A model generated the notes under the pieces. It was not told where the DNA came from. It did not search any database and saw only the letters and a program-made list of their open reading frames with translations. Source: JALZUU01 sp964441245 (GTDB lineage Bacteria; Bacteroidota; Bacteroidia; Chitinophagales; Saprospiraceae). From it: 64,000 bases of DNA. How positions within the stretch are numbered: the stretch's first letter is position 1; every line of letters begins with the position of its first letter. The position numbers and the translations under genes were made by a program. The DNA lies in the NCBI GenBank assembly GCA_964441245.1, contig CAYTVR010000009.1:1-64000 (forward strand). The letters are read 5' to 3'. This document shows, piece by piece, positions 43,701-50,859 of the stretch.

Positions 43701-44403
43701 CAATAATCGGAATGGCATGATATCCGCTTAATTTTTTTCCAGCATACTGGCCTCCAGAATAAATAGGATGATGTGCTGCCAGTAACACATTTTTTCCTTC
43801 GGCGTCATCTAAATGGTCTTTGAGCTCATCCCAAAAATCAAATTCGCTAATAATTGGACAATCAGTATCTGGTGATACTGGTCGATCATGGGGATGCATA
43901 AACCATTGAGAATTGAAAATAATCAGCGTAGTCAAGTCATCTAATTCAATACTGATTGGGCCAGGACAAGCATCTTTAGGAATTAATTCTGCCCCAGCTA
44001 TAGTTAATTGTTGAGCAAGTTGATGAATATTTTGGACACCATTTGGGCCTGAGTTATCCCAATCTCGGTCACCACTTAGGAAATAAGTTTGGATATTTTT
44101 ATTTTTTTGTGAAACCTCACTCAGTTTACGTAGTAAAACTAAATTGTTATCATCACTGGACTTAACTAGGCCATTATGGTCTATTAGATCTCCTAAAAAC
44201 AACAGTTTAGCAGGAAATTTGGTTGCTTCCAATTGTTTTTGTAATGATCGGAGAACTAAATTATCTAAATTTGCATTAGCTGTATTTCCTATCAAGTACA
44301 CACCGTGAGTAGGAATAGAATTACTAGTGTTTTGTGCAATAAGCGAGAAACTATTTAAAAAGGCGAGAATGAAGTAAGGGAGTGTTCGTAAAAAATACGT
44401 CAT
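40717..44403 (-). CDS. Calcineurin-like phosphoesterase / kinase-like / outer-membrane barrel fusion
   Basis: A 1228-residue exported protein with a signal peptide ending S-L-I-A-Q near residue 24; ATG 44403 is used instead of an in-frame TTG at 44433. Residues about 30-330 are a metallophosphoesterase-like domain: L-F-L-G-D-L-I-D, S-G-D-R-D-W, A-A-H-H-P-I-Y and A-S-G-H-E. The middle (about 410-760) has K-K-Y-A-F-R-S-I-N-K followed near 600-625 by V-G-D-W-D-R-H-E-D-N and P-I-P-R-D-R-D-H-V-F. That layout is reminiscent of HipA/FAM20-type kinase catalytic and metal loops. From about 880 to the end it looks like a BamA/surface-antigen barrel (R-D-N-P-L-F-T-R-R-G; final V-S-L-G-F-D-L-Q). The kinase reading is my inference. 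Confidence 0.75.
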   Translation of the reverse strand: MTYFLRTLPYFILAFLNSFSLIAQNTSNSIPTHGVYLIGNTANANLDNLVLRSLQKQLEATKFPAKLLFLGDLIDHNGLVKSSDDNNLVLLRKLSEVSQKNKNIQTYFLSGDRDWDNSGPNGVQNIHQLAQQLTIAGAELIPKDACPGPISIELDDLTTLIIFNSQWFMHPHDRPVSPDTDCPIISEFDFWDELKDHLDDAEGKNVLLAAHHPIYSGGQYAGKKLSGYHAIPIIGTMYVSYRQQIGNTRDMSNAAYQNFNQHLREILQDYPSVIYASGHEMDLQVQQIEDHYHLNSGAATTTKSVKHTKNHIFSSSEKGYMKLEYFADGQVQLKTFTFSAEAKEAIIQNHILYLSPCSEKSKAKDLKLPYNRAYDPCYQENVQNSNNSFSKKQFDSTIAGPEYQAKKFRKSLMGTGYRKEWTQKLQVPVLDLEKTFGGLTPYATGGGLQTNSLKFTAKNCKKYAFRSINKDPVRGLDELSKQTIYKNIVKDLITTQHPYGGLVASKLMDATDILHSQPALYLMPNDPRLKQYASTFGGLLGTLEYRPGSAKKKSEEIGKADDIDSSNKMFRTLYKDNDNRVDPKSFARARIFDFFVGDWDRHEDNWKWAQYKIKKGNIFKPIPRDRDHVFSKWTGLIPSIADKVIPNAENFGDQFDNIQQLSFKARHLDRQLGNSLNLADWKAAAEYIETQMTDEVIDTAILELPKEIGLFSGDEISRKLKSRRTQLVDAASQLYQLLAKEVDVIGSNKKEIFEIERLDNGNVKVQMFDAKKKSGKKGKLVYERIFHKNETKEIRLFGLGKADQFFLKGEGKNKSILVRIIGGKGEDKIVDQSKANGFKKRTLVYDSEREDLITSGPETKIKRPAQIAKYNNKSFEYSYLAPLPKFRISSGNGFGAEMVLTYYKLGFNKPDYHQKFEAKLILYTINAQRLDLKNWHRHLFGKWDLLLHARLSSLYDKFPFFYGIGNATILDDDLQEENYYRTDFNTVQFSPTLIRSFWRKSQFNIGFRYEFNDVNPKNSEKSIFYEERYLQIDGTQKQNLLGLTSSLNIDFRDNPLFTRRGSQFFIRHEMFHNFSSGDQFFGKVEGHIAHYMTAGFATLAIRGSLSSAYGNPPFYHLSSIGSHNYQRAYFRNRFLGDKSATLSNDIRFHLGSIRTAILPIKWGIYGFYDIGRVWSVEDGADISRFHTAYGGGLYAAPLSENFAFTFTIGNPDRDDDLYFRVSLGFDLQ

Positions 44404-44870
44404 TATAGTAGAATTGGTTAAAACAGTGCTCAAACCTAGTTAAAAATCAATTACATAAAAAATCAAACTGGAAAGAGGCAATAAAAGTTTTTTTAATGTG
44501 AATAAAATTTCATCTTTGTCCTTTCGTTTAAAATATGAAGTTGTTTTAAAATGTCTGCTTGTGCGAAAAAATCAGATTTAAGGTTCTCTAGAAGCTCATT
44601 TTTAAGTGCAACCTTCTGGTTGGACGCGAAAATAGCTGAATAGAGGTTCTCTAAGCTGAGTTTTGCAGCCAAGTAAGGTATTTTAAAACAACTTCTATGT
44701 GTAAATTATAAAGAAGTATTAGCTATGAAGAAAATTAAGATGAATTTTAATCATTATTAAGAACACTTTCTTTAATTTGATTGTTAGTCAAATGTATTGA
44801 TTCTTACTAATGAATTCTCTTCTCTCTTTATAAGCTCTTAATTTAAACTTTCTTAACTGAAAACTAAGGC
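44404..44870. other. Divergent intergenic region with a MITE-like element
   Basis: 467 bp between the phosphoesterase/barrel gene (-) and the DUF5686 gene (+). Apart from the inverted-repeat element at 44537-44695 I see no gene. A CATCTTTG near 44512 is one base off the -7 box consensus for the plus strand. Confidence 0.45.
44537..44695. mobile_element. MITE-like element with 16-bp terminal inverted repeats
   Basis: GAAGTTGTTTTAAAAT (44537-44552) is perfectly repeated in inverse at 44680-44695, bounding a 159-bp non-coding unit. TAT directly flanks both ends (44534-44536 and 44696-44698), as a three-base target duplication would. Inside, AGGTTCTCTA appears twice in direct orientation (near 44581 and 44644), each followed by an AGCT-containing stretch. 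No transposase is encoded. A structured RNA is an alternative. Confidence 0.5.
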
Positions 44871-47468
44871 ATGCTACCTAAGTCTATCTCTTTTGTAAAA
44901 ATTATTTTTATTTTTTTCTTGCTTTTAGAAGGTTCCATGGTCTTTGCTCAACAAGATATGGTTCGGATCAAAGGAACTGTCATTGATGCAGATACCAAAG
45001 AACCGCTTCCTTTTGCAAATGTCACCTTCGTAGGCACGACGATAGGAATTACTACTGATTTTGACGGTAAATACAGCTTAGAATCGCAATGGGGGACTGA
45101 TTCGATTCAGGTTTCCTATCTGGGCTATGAATCTAAGCGTGTTGCGATTACCAAAGATCGTAGACAAACCATTGACTTTGAGTTGTATAGCGAAGCGGCT
45201 ACCTTGGTAACGGCTGTCGTTACAGAAAAGAAAGGACGTTATCGTAAAAGGAATAATCCCGCTGTGGAGTTGATCAGAAAAGTCATCAAGAATAAGAAAA
45301 ATAATCGTTTAGAAGCCAACGACTACTATGAATACAATAAGTATGAAAAGGTAGAAATGGACTTGAATAACATTACCGATAAATTTCGAGAACGAAAAGC
45401 ATTTAAAAAGCTTCAATTTATATTTGACTTCGTTGATACTTCTGATATAAATGGTAAACCCTTTTTGCCAATCTATTTACAGGAAACTAGTTCTAAAGTC
45501 TATTACCGAAAAAGTCCTGAAGCGAAAAAAGAATATCAAGATGGACAAAAGCTAACGAGTTTGGCCGAATATTTAGACGATGAATCCATCGCTACGGTTA
45601 TGGAAAAATTATATGATGATATCAATATTTACGATAATCAAATCATGTTTTTGACCACCAACTTCATTAGTCCACTTGCGCCAGTTGTTGCAGTAGAAAA
45701 ATATCGTTTTTATATTCAAGATACCATAGATTTTGAAGGGCAAGAAGTGATTGATCTTGCTTTTTATCCCAAAAATAAATACGATTTTTGCTTTAACGGC
45801 AACATGTATATCACTCAAGATACTACCTACCGAGTCCTCAAAGTGAATTTGAGTATTTTGAAGGAGACCAATATCAACTTTGTAAAAGATGCTAAAATAA
45901 CGCAAGAATTTTCTCCAATTAGTAAAGGCTCTGATAAATGGGCATTGACTAAGGATAAGATTATAGTAGATTACAATTTGACGAAGAAAGGAATGGGATT
46001 CTTTGGTAGGCGTACTACTGTTTTCAAAGATCATGTATTTGATACCCCTAGAGACGAAGATCTGTACGCGGGAGGGGACCTTTTGGTAAAGTCTAAGGAT
46101 TTTATGAAAAAGGATGAGGATTTTTGGAATAGTAAACGCCCTGAACTCTTGACTGAAAGGGAAAAAGGAGCGTATCACATGATTGATACTTTACAAAGAG
46201 TTCCTGTATTTAAGCGAGCACTTAATGTTGTTTCCTTCTTACTCACAGGTTACACCGCTATTGGCCCATTTGATATTGGTCCTGTCAACTCCTTTTATAG
46301 TTTTAATGATGTGGAGGGATTTCGACCTCGTTTAGGAGGGCGAACGAATACTAGGTTCAGTAAAAAAATTCAGTTAGAAGGATATGGTGCATATGGAGTC
46401 AAAAATAAAGAGTGGAAATACCAAGCGAGCTTCTTATATTCTTTTAAGGAGAACTATGAAGAATATCCCAAGCATTATATAAAAATAGGAGGTGAACGGG
46501 AGACTAGATTCCCGGGACAAGTGGTACAATATTTTAGTGAGGATAATATCTTCTTATCTTTTAGAAGGGGAGAGGCCGATAAATTACTTTTCTTCGATTC
46601 ATATACGGTCGATTACTTAAGGCAAATGAAGAATAATGTCGATCTAGGTTTGACCATAGCCCATAGACGACAACGCCCAATTGGTAATTTTAATCCTGCT
46701 TTTATGCAAGGGGATACCATCGCTTATCTCAGGACGCTGACTACGGCAGAATTTGGTTTTAACCTAAAATGGTCGCCTAATGCTCAATATTGGAATGGAA
46801 AATCCTTTCAAATTGCTTTATTTAATAAGTATCCAATTCTTACTTTGGATTATAGAATGGGCTTCAAAGATATTTTGGGTGGAGAATATAATTTTCAGAA
46901 GGTTAATTTCAAGATTTTCAAAAGATTCTATTTGTCTGTCTTCGGATATAGTAATTTGGAGATTGAGTCGGCAAAAGTATTTGGGGATAGATTACCCTAT
47001 TTATTATTGAATCTGCCTAGGGCAAATCAGACTTATGCTTATCAAATTTTCTCTTTCAATATGATGAATTTTCTGGAATTTGCAAGTGATGAATTTGTCA
47101 GTGTCAATTATCAGCACTTTTTTAATGGATTCATATTTAATAAAATTCCACTATTTAAAAGATTGAAATTGAGAGAAGTCGTCACGTTTAAAGGCATCTA
47201 TGGTCGTTTGACTGATAATAATAATCCTACTTTGGCGGGAAATGAAGATCTACCTCAGTTTGAAAAAAATGAGGAAGGTATTCCGACTACTTATCCACTA
47301 GATAGTAGTGGTCCTTACATGGAAGCAAGTGCGGGCGTTTATAATATTTTCAAATTTTTAAGAGTAGATGTGGTGCAAAGATTGACCCATTTGGATCACC
47401 CAAACATTCCTAAATTATGGGGAGTAAAAGGTTTAGGTTTAAGAGTAAGATTCAAAGTAGAGTTTTAG
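44871..47468 (+). CDS. DUF5686 outer-membrane protein with carboxypeptidase-regulatory-like domain
   Basis: An 865-residue exported protein (signal peptide residues 1-26, ending M-V-F-A-Q). Residues about 30-115 form a carboxypeptidase D regulatory-like fold (I-K-G-T-V-I-D-A-D-T-K-E-P-L-P-F-A-N-V), common at the start of Bacteroidota outer-membrane proteins. The rest follows the DUF5686 pattern and ends in a probable barrel with a C-terminal aromatic residue (R-V-R-F-K-V-E-F). There is no TonB plug domain, so it is not a standard SusC-type receptor. The family's role is unknown. A terminator-like sequence was not found, but a strong promoter lies shortly after the stop. Confidence 0.85.
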   Translation: MLPKSISFVKIIFIFFLLLEGSMVFAQQDMVRIKGTVIDADTKEPLPFANVTFVGTTIGITTDFDGKYSLESQWGTDSIQVSYLGYESKRVAITKDRRQTIDFELYSEAATLVTAVVTEKKGRYRKRNNPAVELIRKVIKNKKNNRLEANDYYEYNKYEKVEMDLNNITDKFRERKAFKKLQFIFDFVDTSDINGKPFLPIYLQETSSKVYYRKSPEAKKEYQDGQKLTSLAEYLDDESIATVMEKLYDDINIYDNQIMFLTTNFISPLAPVVAVEKYRFYIQDTIDFEGQEVIDLAFYPKNKYDFCFNGNMYITQDTTYRVLKVNLSILKETNINFVKDAKITQEFSPISKGSDKWALTKDKIIVDYNLTKKGMGFFGRRTTVFKDHVFDTPRDEDLYAGGDLLVKSKDFMKKDEDFWNSKRPELLTEREKGAYHMIDTLQRVPVFKRALNVVSFLLTGYTAIGPFDIGPVNSFYSFNDVEGFRPRLGGRTNTRFSKKIQLEGYGAYGVKNKEWKYQASFLYSFKENYEEYPKHYIKIGGERETRFPGQVVQYFSEDNIFLSFRRGEADKLLFFDSYTVDYLRQMKNNVDLGLTIAHRRQRPIGNFNPAFMQGDTIAYLRTLTTAEFGFNLKWSPNAQYWNGKSFQIALFNKYPILTLDYRMGFKDILGGEYNFQKVNFKIFKRFYLSVFGYSNLEIESAKVFGDRLPYLLLNLPRANQTYAYQIFSFNMMNFLEFASDEFVSVNYQHFFNGFIFNKIPLFKRLKLREVVTFKGIYGRLTDNNNPTLAGNEDLPQFEKNEEGIPTTYPLDSSGPYMEASAGVYNIFKFLRVDVVQRLTHLDHPNIPKLWGVKGLGLRVRFKVEF

Positions 47469-47498
47469 ATAAAATAAAGGTAAAAGCCACGAGTATAA

Positions 47499-47529
47499 TT
47501 GAAGAATCGAGATATTATTCTTATCTTTG
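47499..47529 (+). promoter_or_regulatory. Bacteroidota-type promoter at the head of the lipid cluster
   Basis: TTG (47499-47501), a 20-bp spacer and TATCTTTG (47522-47529) fit the consensus. Transcription would start about 47536, some 500 nt before the first gene, the CDP-alcohol phosphatidyltransferase. Confidence 0.55.
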
Positions 47530-48019
47530 TACAAGGTAATTTATGAAAATAGATGTTGCTAATTTTTAGTATACATCAAAACACAACATTTTTTTGAGCT
47601 AGTTCGTTTTAATGAAATTATATTATGTCTTAGACTCTTTTCTAAGAATATTTTTTTCAAAACGAATATAGAAACTACACAGTCCAATCCTCAGTCTCTT
47701 TCTGAATACTGGCTGTTTTCAAATACTCAGGATTATTTCGTAGAAATAGTCAGGAATAGAGACAAAAAACTTATTAAGAAAGAAGGTAAAATCATTTTTA
47801 GTTTTAACTAATAAATGGTAAATCAAACAAGCATTAAATCTTTGATGATGTATATCAATTATCACAAGATTTAGAGTAAATGTTATATGGTATTTCAATG
47901 CCTTATACATTCTCTTCCAATATTGCTTGTTGATCAAAAACTGATTGTATATCTTTTATGACTAAAGATATGGAATCAACATTTATTTATTTGATACCTA
48001 AAGAGGAAATCTTTTTGGG

Positions 48020-48043
48020 GATATTCGCAAAAAAAAGAATATC
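48020..48043 (+). promoter_or_regulatory. Hairpin abutting the start codon of the phosphatidyltransferase gene
   Basis: GATATTC (48020-48026) and GAATATC (48037-48043) form a seven-bp stem with an A-rich loop, ending on the base before ATG 48044. It could limit ribosome access. Confidence 0.35.
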
Positions 48044-48766
48044 ATGTTAAAAAAGTACGGACAAATTATCGTGTACAAAGCCATTCAACCCCTGATTGAA
48101 TTGCTGATTAAATTGGGTGTTACACCTAATATGATTACTTCTACTGGCTTAGGACTTAATTTCCTAGCCATGATCATTCTCATTTATGGTGCTGAATATG
48201 GCGCCAGAAATGACTACTCTTATGTAGGTTGGGCAGGCCTGACGATTTTATTTGCAGGTTTGTTTGATATGATCGACGGTCGATTAGCTAGAGTTGGCAA
48301 AATGGCTCATCCTTTTGGCGCCTTGTATGATTCTGTTTTAGATCGCTACAGCGAAATGGTCATGTTTTTAGGAATTTGCTATTATTTAGTTGCCCAAGAT
48401 TATTTCTTGAGTTCTATTTTTGCATTTATTGCTATGATCGGTTCTGTAATGGTCAGTTACACTCGGGCAAGAGCAGAAGGTTTAGGCGTAGAATGTAGTG
48501 TTGGTCTGATGCAAAGACCAGAACGAATTTTAATTATTGGTATATCTGCTTGTTTGTGTGGTTTGTTTTCATCAGTAGTCGGTGGTGATTATAAGTTTTT
48601 TGTAGACTTTCTACCATTTCAAGTTTTTGAAACCATCTCACTCTTTACGATGCCGATAACTGTTTTGGCAGTGATGTCAAATATTACCGCGCTAAGACGA
48701 TTGATGTACAGTCGAAGAATCTTGTTGGATACGACTAAAAAGGAAAACAAGTTAAAAAGAGCTTAG
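48044..48766 (+). CDS. CDP-alcohol phosphatidyltransferase (candidate phosphatidylinositol-phosphate synthase)
   Basis: A 240-residue inner-membrane enzyme with six hydrophobic segments. The full family motif D-x2-D-G-x2-A-R-x8-G-x3-D-x3-D is present with Asp75, Asp78, Gly79, Ala82, Arg83, Gly92, Asp96 and Asp100. The family transfers a phosphoalcohol to or from CDP-diacylglycerol. Inositol-3-phosphate synthase, a PgpA-type phosphatase and an AUR1-like synthase lie nearby on the same strand, so the best candidate reaction is CDP-diacylglycerol plus inositol phosphate to phosphatidylinositol phosphate, as in Bacteroides. Phosphatidylglycerophosphate synthase is an alternative that the motif alone does not exclude. 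First gene of the lipid cluster. Confidence 0.85.
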   Translation: MLKKYGQIIVYKAIQPLIELLIKLGVTPNMITSTGLGLNFLAMIILIYGAEYGARNDYSYVGWAGLTILFAGLFDMIDGRLARVGKMAHPFGALYDSVLDRYSEMVMFLGICYYLVAQDYFLSSIFAFIAMIGSVMVSYTRARAEGLGVECSVGLMQRPERILIIGISACLCGLFSSVVGGDYKFFVDFLPFQVFETISLFTMPITVLAVMSNITALRRLMYSRRILLDTTKKENKLKRA

Positions 48767-48861
48767 TGCAACGTTAAATTTTGGTTCATGTCTCTTAGAA
48801 AAGTAAAACGGCTGAATCAAATATAAGTGCTAGATAACTCTGTGATAATTAGATTTCTATC

Positions 48862-48869
48862 TACCTTTG
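48862..48869 (+). promoter_or_regulatory. -7 box upstream of the desaturase gene
   Basis: TACCTTTG matches TAnnTTTG exactly; a weak -33 (CTG) lies 19 bp upstream. It would give a leader of about 165 nt that contains the small hairpin at 48936-48947. Confidence 0.45.
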
Positions 48870-48930
48870 TCAAAAATAATTCAAACAGCATCATTTTAGG
48901 CGCTTATTTGAATATAGAAATTAGATAAAT

Positions 48931-48959
48931 TGTTAGGTCGAAAGACCAAAACCTTAACA
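48931..48959 (+). promoter_or_regulatory. GNRA-loop hairpin in the desaturase leader
   Basis: GGTC-GAAA-GACC (48936-48947) is a four-bp stem closed by a GNRA tetraloop, with TGTTA/TAACA outside it. It may be a structured leader element; short enough to be chance. Confidence 0.3.
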
Positions 48960-49041
48960 CAAAATAATTTTATTTAAAAAACCTACTATCTATTTGATAA
49001 ATGGATTTAAAATAAAATTTTTACTGTTACTAAAATAGCAA

Positions 49042-50052
49042 ATGATGAGCAACACACGGACAGAATTTTATCATTCTGAAACTGATGAACAATCCCATGT
49101 TATACGGTGTAGAGAAATCATGAAAAAACACCCAGAAGTAGCCAATTTGATAGGGAGAAATCCTTATACGGCATTGATCATGGTATTTCTATTAACTTTA
49201 CAATTTAGTTTAGCGATCTGGTTAGGAAAAATGGGTACCGAATATTGGTGGTTGACACTCATCGTAGCCTATATAATTGGAGCTTTCGCAAATCATAATT
49301 TATATGTGGTTGTTCACGAAGCAACTCATAATATGATTTTTAAAAATCGCTTGGCCAATCGATGGGTTTGTCTGCTTTCAGATACAGCTAATGGTCTTCC
49401 TGGTGCACTTGGATTTAGCACGTATCATTTAAGACATCATGCCCACCTAGGTGATTACGCAATCGATACGGATATTGCTACAAAGTGGGAAGCCAAATTA
49501 ATTGGTAACTCTACTTGGAGAAAAGCTTTGTGGCTTTTCCTTTTTCCTGTCTTTCAAATTTTTCGAACTTTCCGAATTGAAAATGTCAATACCTGGAATA
49601 AATGGGTTTTGATCAATATTGCCTTAGTGGTTGTAGTTGATGTTGCCGTAGTGATGTTGATAGGACCAATGGCTTTGATGTACTTGATCGCTTCTATGTT
49701 TTTTGCGCTCGGATTCCATCCCTTAGGTGCGCGATGGGTACAAGAGCATTACACCTTGGATGGCAAACAGGAAACACATAGTTATTATGGACCGATGAAT
49801 AAAATCTCTATGTACATTGGTTACCATGTTGAACATCATGATTTTCCAGCGATTCCTTGGCACAATTTGCCAAAGCTAAGAGAAATTGCTCCTGAGTATT
49901 ATAATAATTTACATGCACATCATTCTTGGTCGAAACTTTGGTTAGACTTTATTTTCAACTCTAAATATTCTTTGTTTTCAAGAATTGTAAAAGTAGATGG
50001 TAAAGATCAGGTGGTCATGGAAATTCAAAAAATGAGTAAGGTTGCTCGGTAG
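49042..50052 (+). CDS. DES1-like sphingolipid delta-4 desaturase (dihydroceramide desaturase candidate)
   Basis: A 336-residue membrane di-iron desaturase. Three histidine boxes are H-E-A-T-H (92-96), H-L-R-H-H (129-133) and H-V-E-H-H (262-266). The N-terminal F-Y-H-S-E-T-D-E-Q ... R-C-R-E-I-M-K-K-H-P-E-V resembles the Lipid_DES N-domain of eukaryotic dihydroceramide desaturases (recalled human DEGS1 has Y-T-D-Q-P-H ... R-R-R-E-I-L-A-K-Y-P-E-I). E-H-Y-x5-E-T-x-S-Y-Y-G-P-x-N and G-Y-H-x-E-H-H-D-F-P-x-I-P also agree with that family. In eukaryotes the enzyme puts the 4,5-trans double bond into dihydroceramide. It lies beside FA2H-like, IPC-synthase-like and SPT genes, which supports a ceramide substrate. 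Activity untested. Confidence 0.85.
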   Translation: MMSNTRTEFYHSETDEQSHVIRCREIMKKHPEVANLIGRNPYTALIMVFLLTLQFSLAIWLGKMGTEYWWLTLIVAYIIGAFANHNLYVVVHEATHNMIFKNRLANRWVCLLSDTANGLPGALGFSTYHLRHHAHLGDYAIDTDIATKWEAKLIGNSTWRKALWLFLFPVFQIFRTFRIENVNTWNKWVLINIALVVVVDVAVVMLIGPMALMYLIASMFFALGFHPLGARWVQEHYTLDGKQETHSYYGPMNKISMYIGYHVEHHDFPAIPWHNLPKLREIAPEYYNNLHAHHSWSKLWLDFIFNSKYSLFSRIVKVDGKDQVVMEIQKMSKVAR

Positions 50053-50165
50053 TTATCGTTGGTGCTTGGTTACTAGTTATTCGTATTCCTAAAACGTTTT
50101 GTAACATGCGGATATAATAAGGTAAAAAACTAAAAACCAAGAACTAAAGGTTAATAACCAGAATT
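50052..50165. repeat. GTTGG-type imperfect inverted repeat between desaturase and hydroxylase genes
   Basis: The left arm (AGTTATCG-TTGGTG-CTTGGTTACTAG) and right arm (CTAAAAACCAAG-AACT-AATAACC) are partly complementary, with CTTGGTT/AACCAAG as the core. Related to the repeats at 28194 and 55328. No gene is present in this 141-bp gap. Confidence 0.45.
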
Positions 50166-50193
50166 AAAACTAATCTTAAGGATTAACAAGCAT

Positions 50194-50859
50194 ATGAAAA
50201 AGCATTACGTATCAAATAAGGATGAATCCATTCGGATGTTCAAAAGCGAATGGCTAGAAATGTTTACCAAAGTGCATTGGTCTGTACCTTTAATTTTGTA
50301 TGTGCCTTTAGTGAGCTATTTAATCTATTTGTCTACACAAGAAATTTTATTGACGCCACTGATGGGAATAGGGATGTTTGTAACTGGAATTATTATGTGG
50401 TCGATTACTGAATATGTTTTACACCGATTTGTTTTTCATTATCATCCTACATCTGAGTTAGGGAAAAAAATACATTTTACTGTACATGGGGTCCATCACG
50501 ATTATCCAAATGATTCAAAGCGTTTGGTGATGCCTCCCGGAGCAAGCATACCATTAGCATTTTTGTTTTACTACTCGTTCAAAGCGATCTTGCCAATGTA
50601 TTTGTTGTTCCCTTATTTTGCTGGATTTGTATTTGGTTACCTGTGTTATGATATGTTGCACTATGCGGTGCATCATGTAGACATGAAAGGGAAGTTATGG
50701 ACGACCTTGAAAACGCATCATTTGAAACATCATTTTAAAGACCCAGATAAAGGTTATGGAGTAAGTTCTCCAATTTGGGATATTGTTGCAGGATCGAATT
50801 TTACAAAAGGAAATGCTAAACACATTAAGAAGAAGAGTGTTGAATCAAAATCAGCTTGA
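50194..50859 (+). CDS. FA2H/Scs7-like ceramide fatty acid 2-hydroxylase candidate
   Basis: A 221-residue membrane di-iron hydroxylase. Histidine motifs are H-R-F-V-F-H (77-82), H-G-V-H-H (98-102), H-Y-A-V-H-H (156-161) and H-H-L-K-H-H-F (175-181). The surrounding text (W-S-V-P-L-I-L-Y-V-P-L-V, D-S-K-R-L-V-M-P-P, Y-D-M-L-H-Y, G-Y-G-V-S-S-P-I-W-D) matches the recalled catalytic domain of eukaryotic FA2H and yeast Scs7. It lacks their N-terminal cytochrome b5 domain. Those enzymes 2-hydroxylate the N-acyl chain of ceramide. The gene overlaps the next (PAP2) gene by 47 bp, so the two are translationally coupled. Carotenoid beta-ring hydroxylase is the main alternative but fits the motifs less well. 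Confidence 0.85.
   Translation: MKKHYVSNKDESIRMFKSEWLEMFTKVHWSVPLILYVPLVSYLIYLSTQEILLTPLMGIGMFVTGIIMWSITEYVLHRFVFHYHPTSELGKKIHFTVHGVHHDYPNDSKRLVMPPGASIPLAFLFYYSFKAILPMYLLFPYFAGFVFGYLCYDMLHYAVHHVDMKGKLWTTLKTHHLKHHFKDPDKGYGVSSPIWDIVAGSNFTKGNAKHIKKKSVESKSA

Larger units (their letters stand above)
47469..48043. other. 575-bp intergenic region upstream of the lipid cluster
   Basis: Contains a strong promoter (47499-47529) and a hairpin touching the next start codon (48020-48043). Short frames exist, including a 72-codon one on the minus strand at 47719-47937 and a 19-codon one at 47611 on the plus strand, but none has a recognisable composition. It may be a long leader for the phosphatidyltransferase gene, a small RNA locus or a decayed gene. 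Confidence 0.4.

Noticed and set aside
45609..46178. 189-codon frame antisense to the DUF5686 gene
   Set aside because: It lies wholly inside a well-supported gene and has random Phe/Ile-rich composition.
47719..47937. 72-codon minus-strand frame in the gap before the lipid cluster
   Set aside because: Aromatic- and Ile-rich composition without domain pattern or upstream signals. It could be a gene remnant but cannot be supported.
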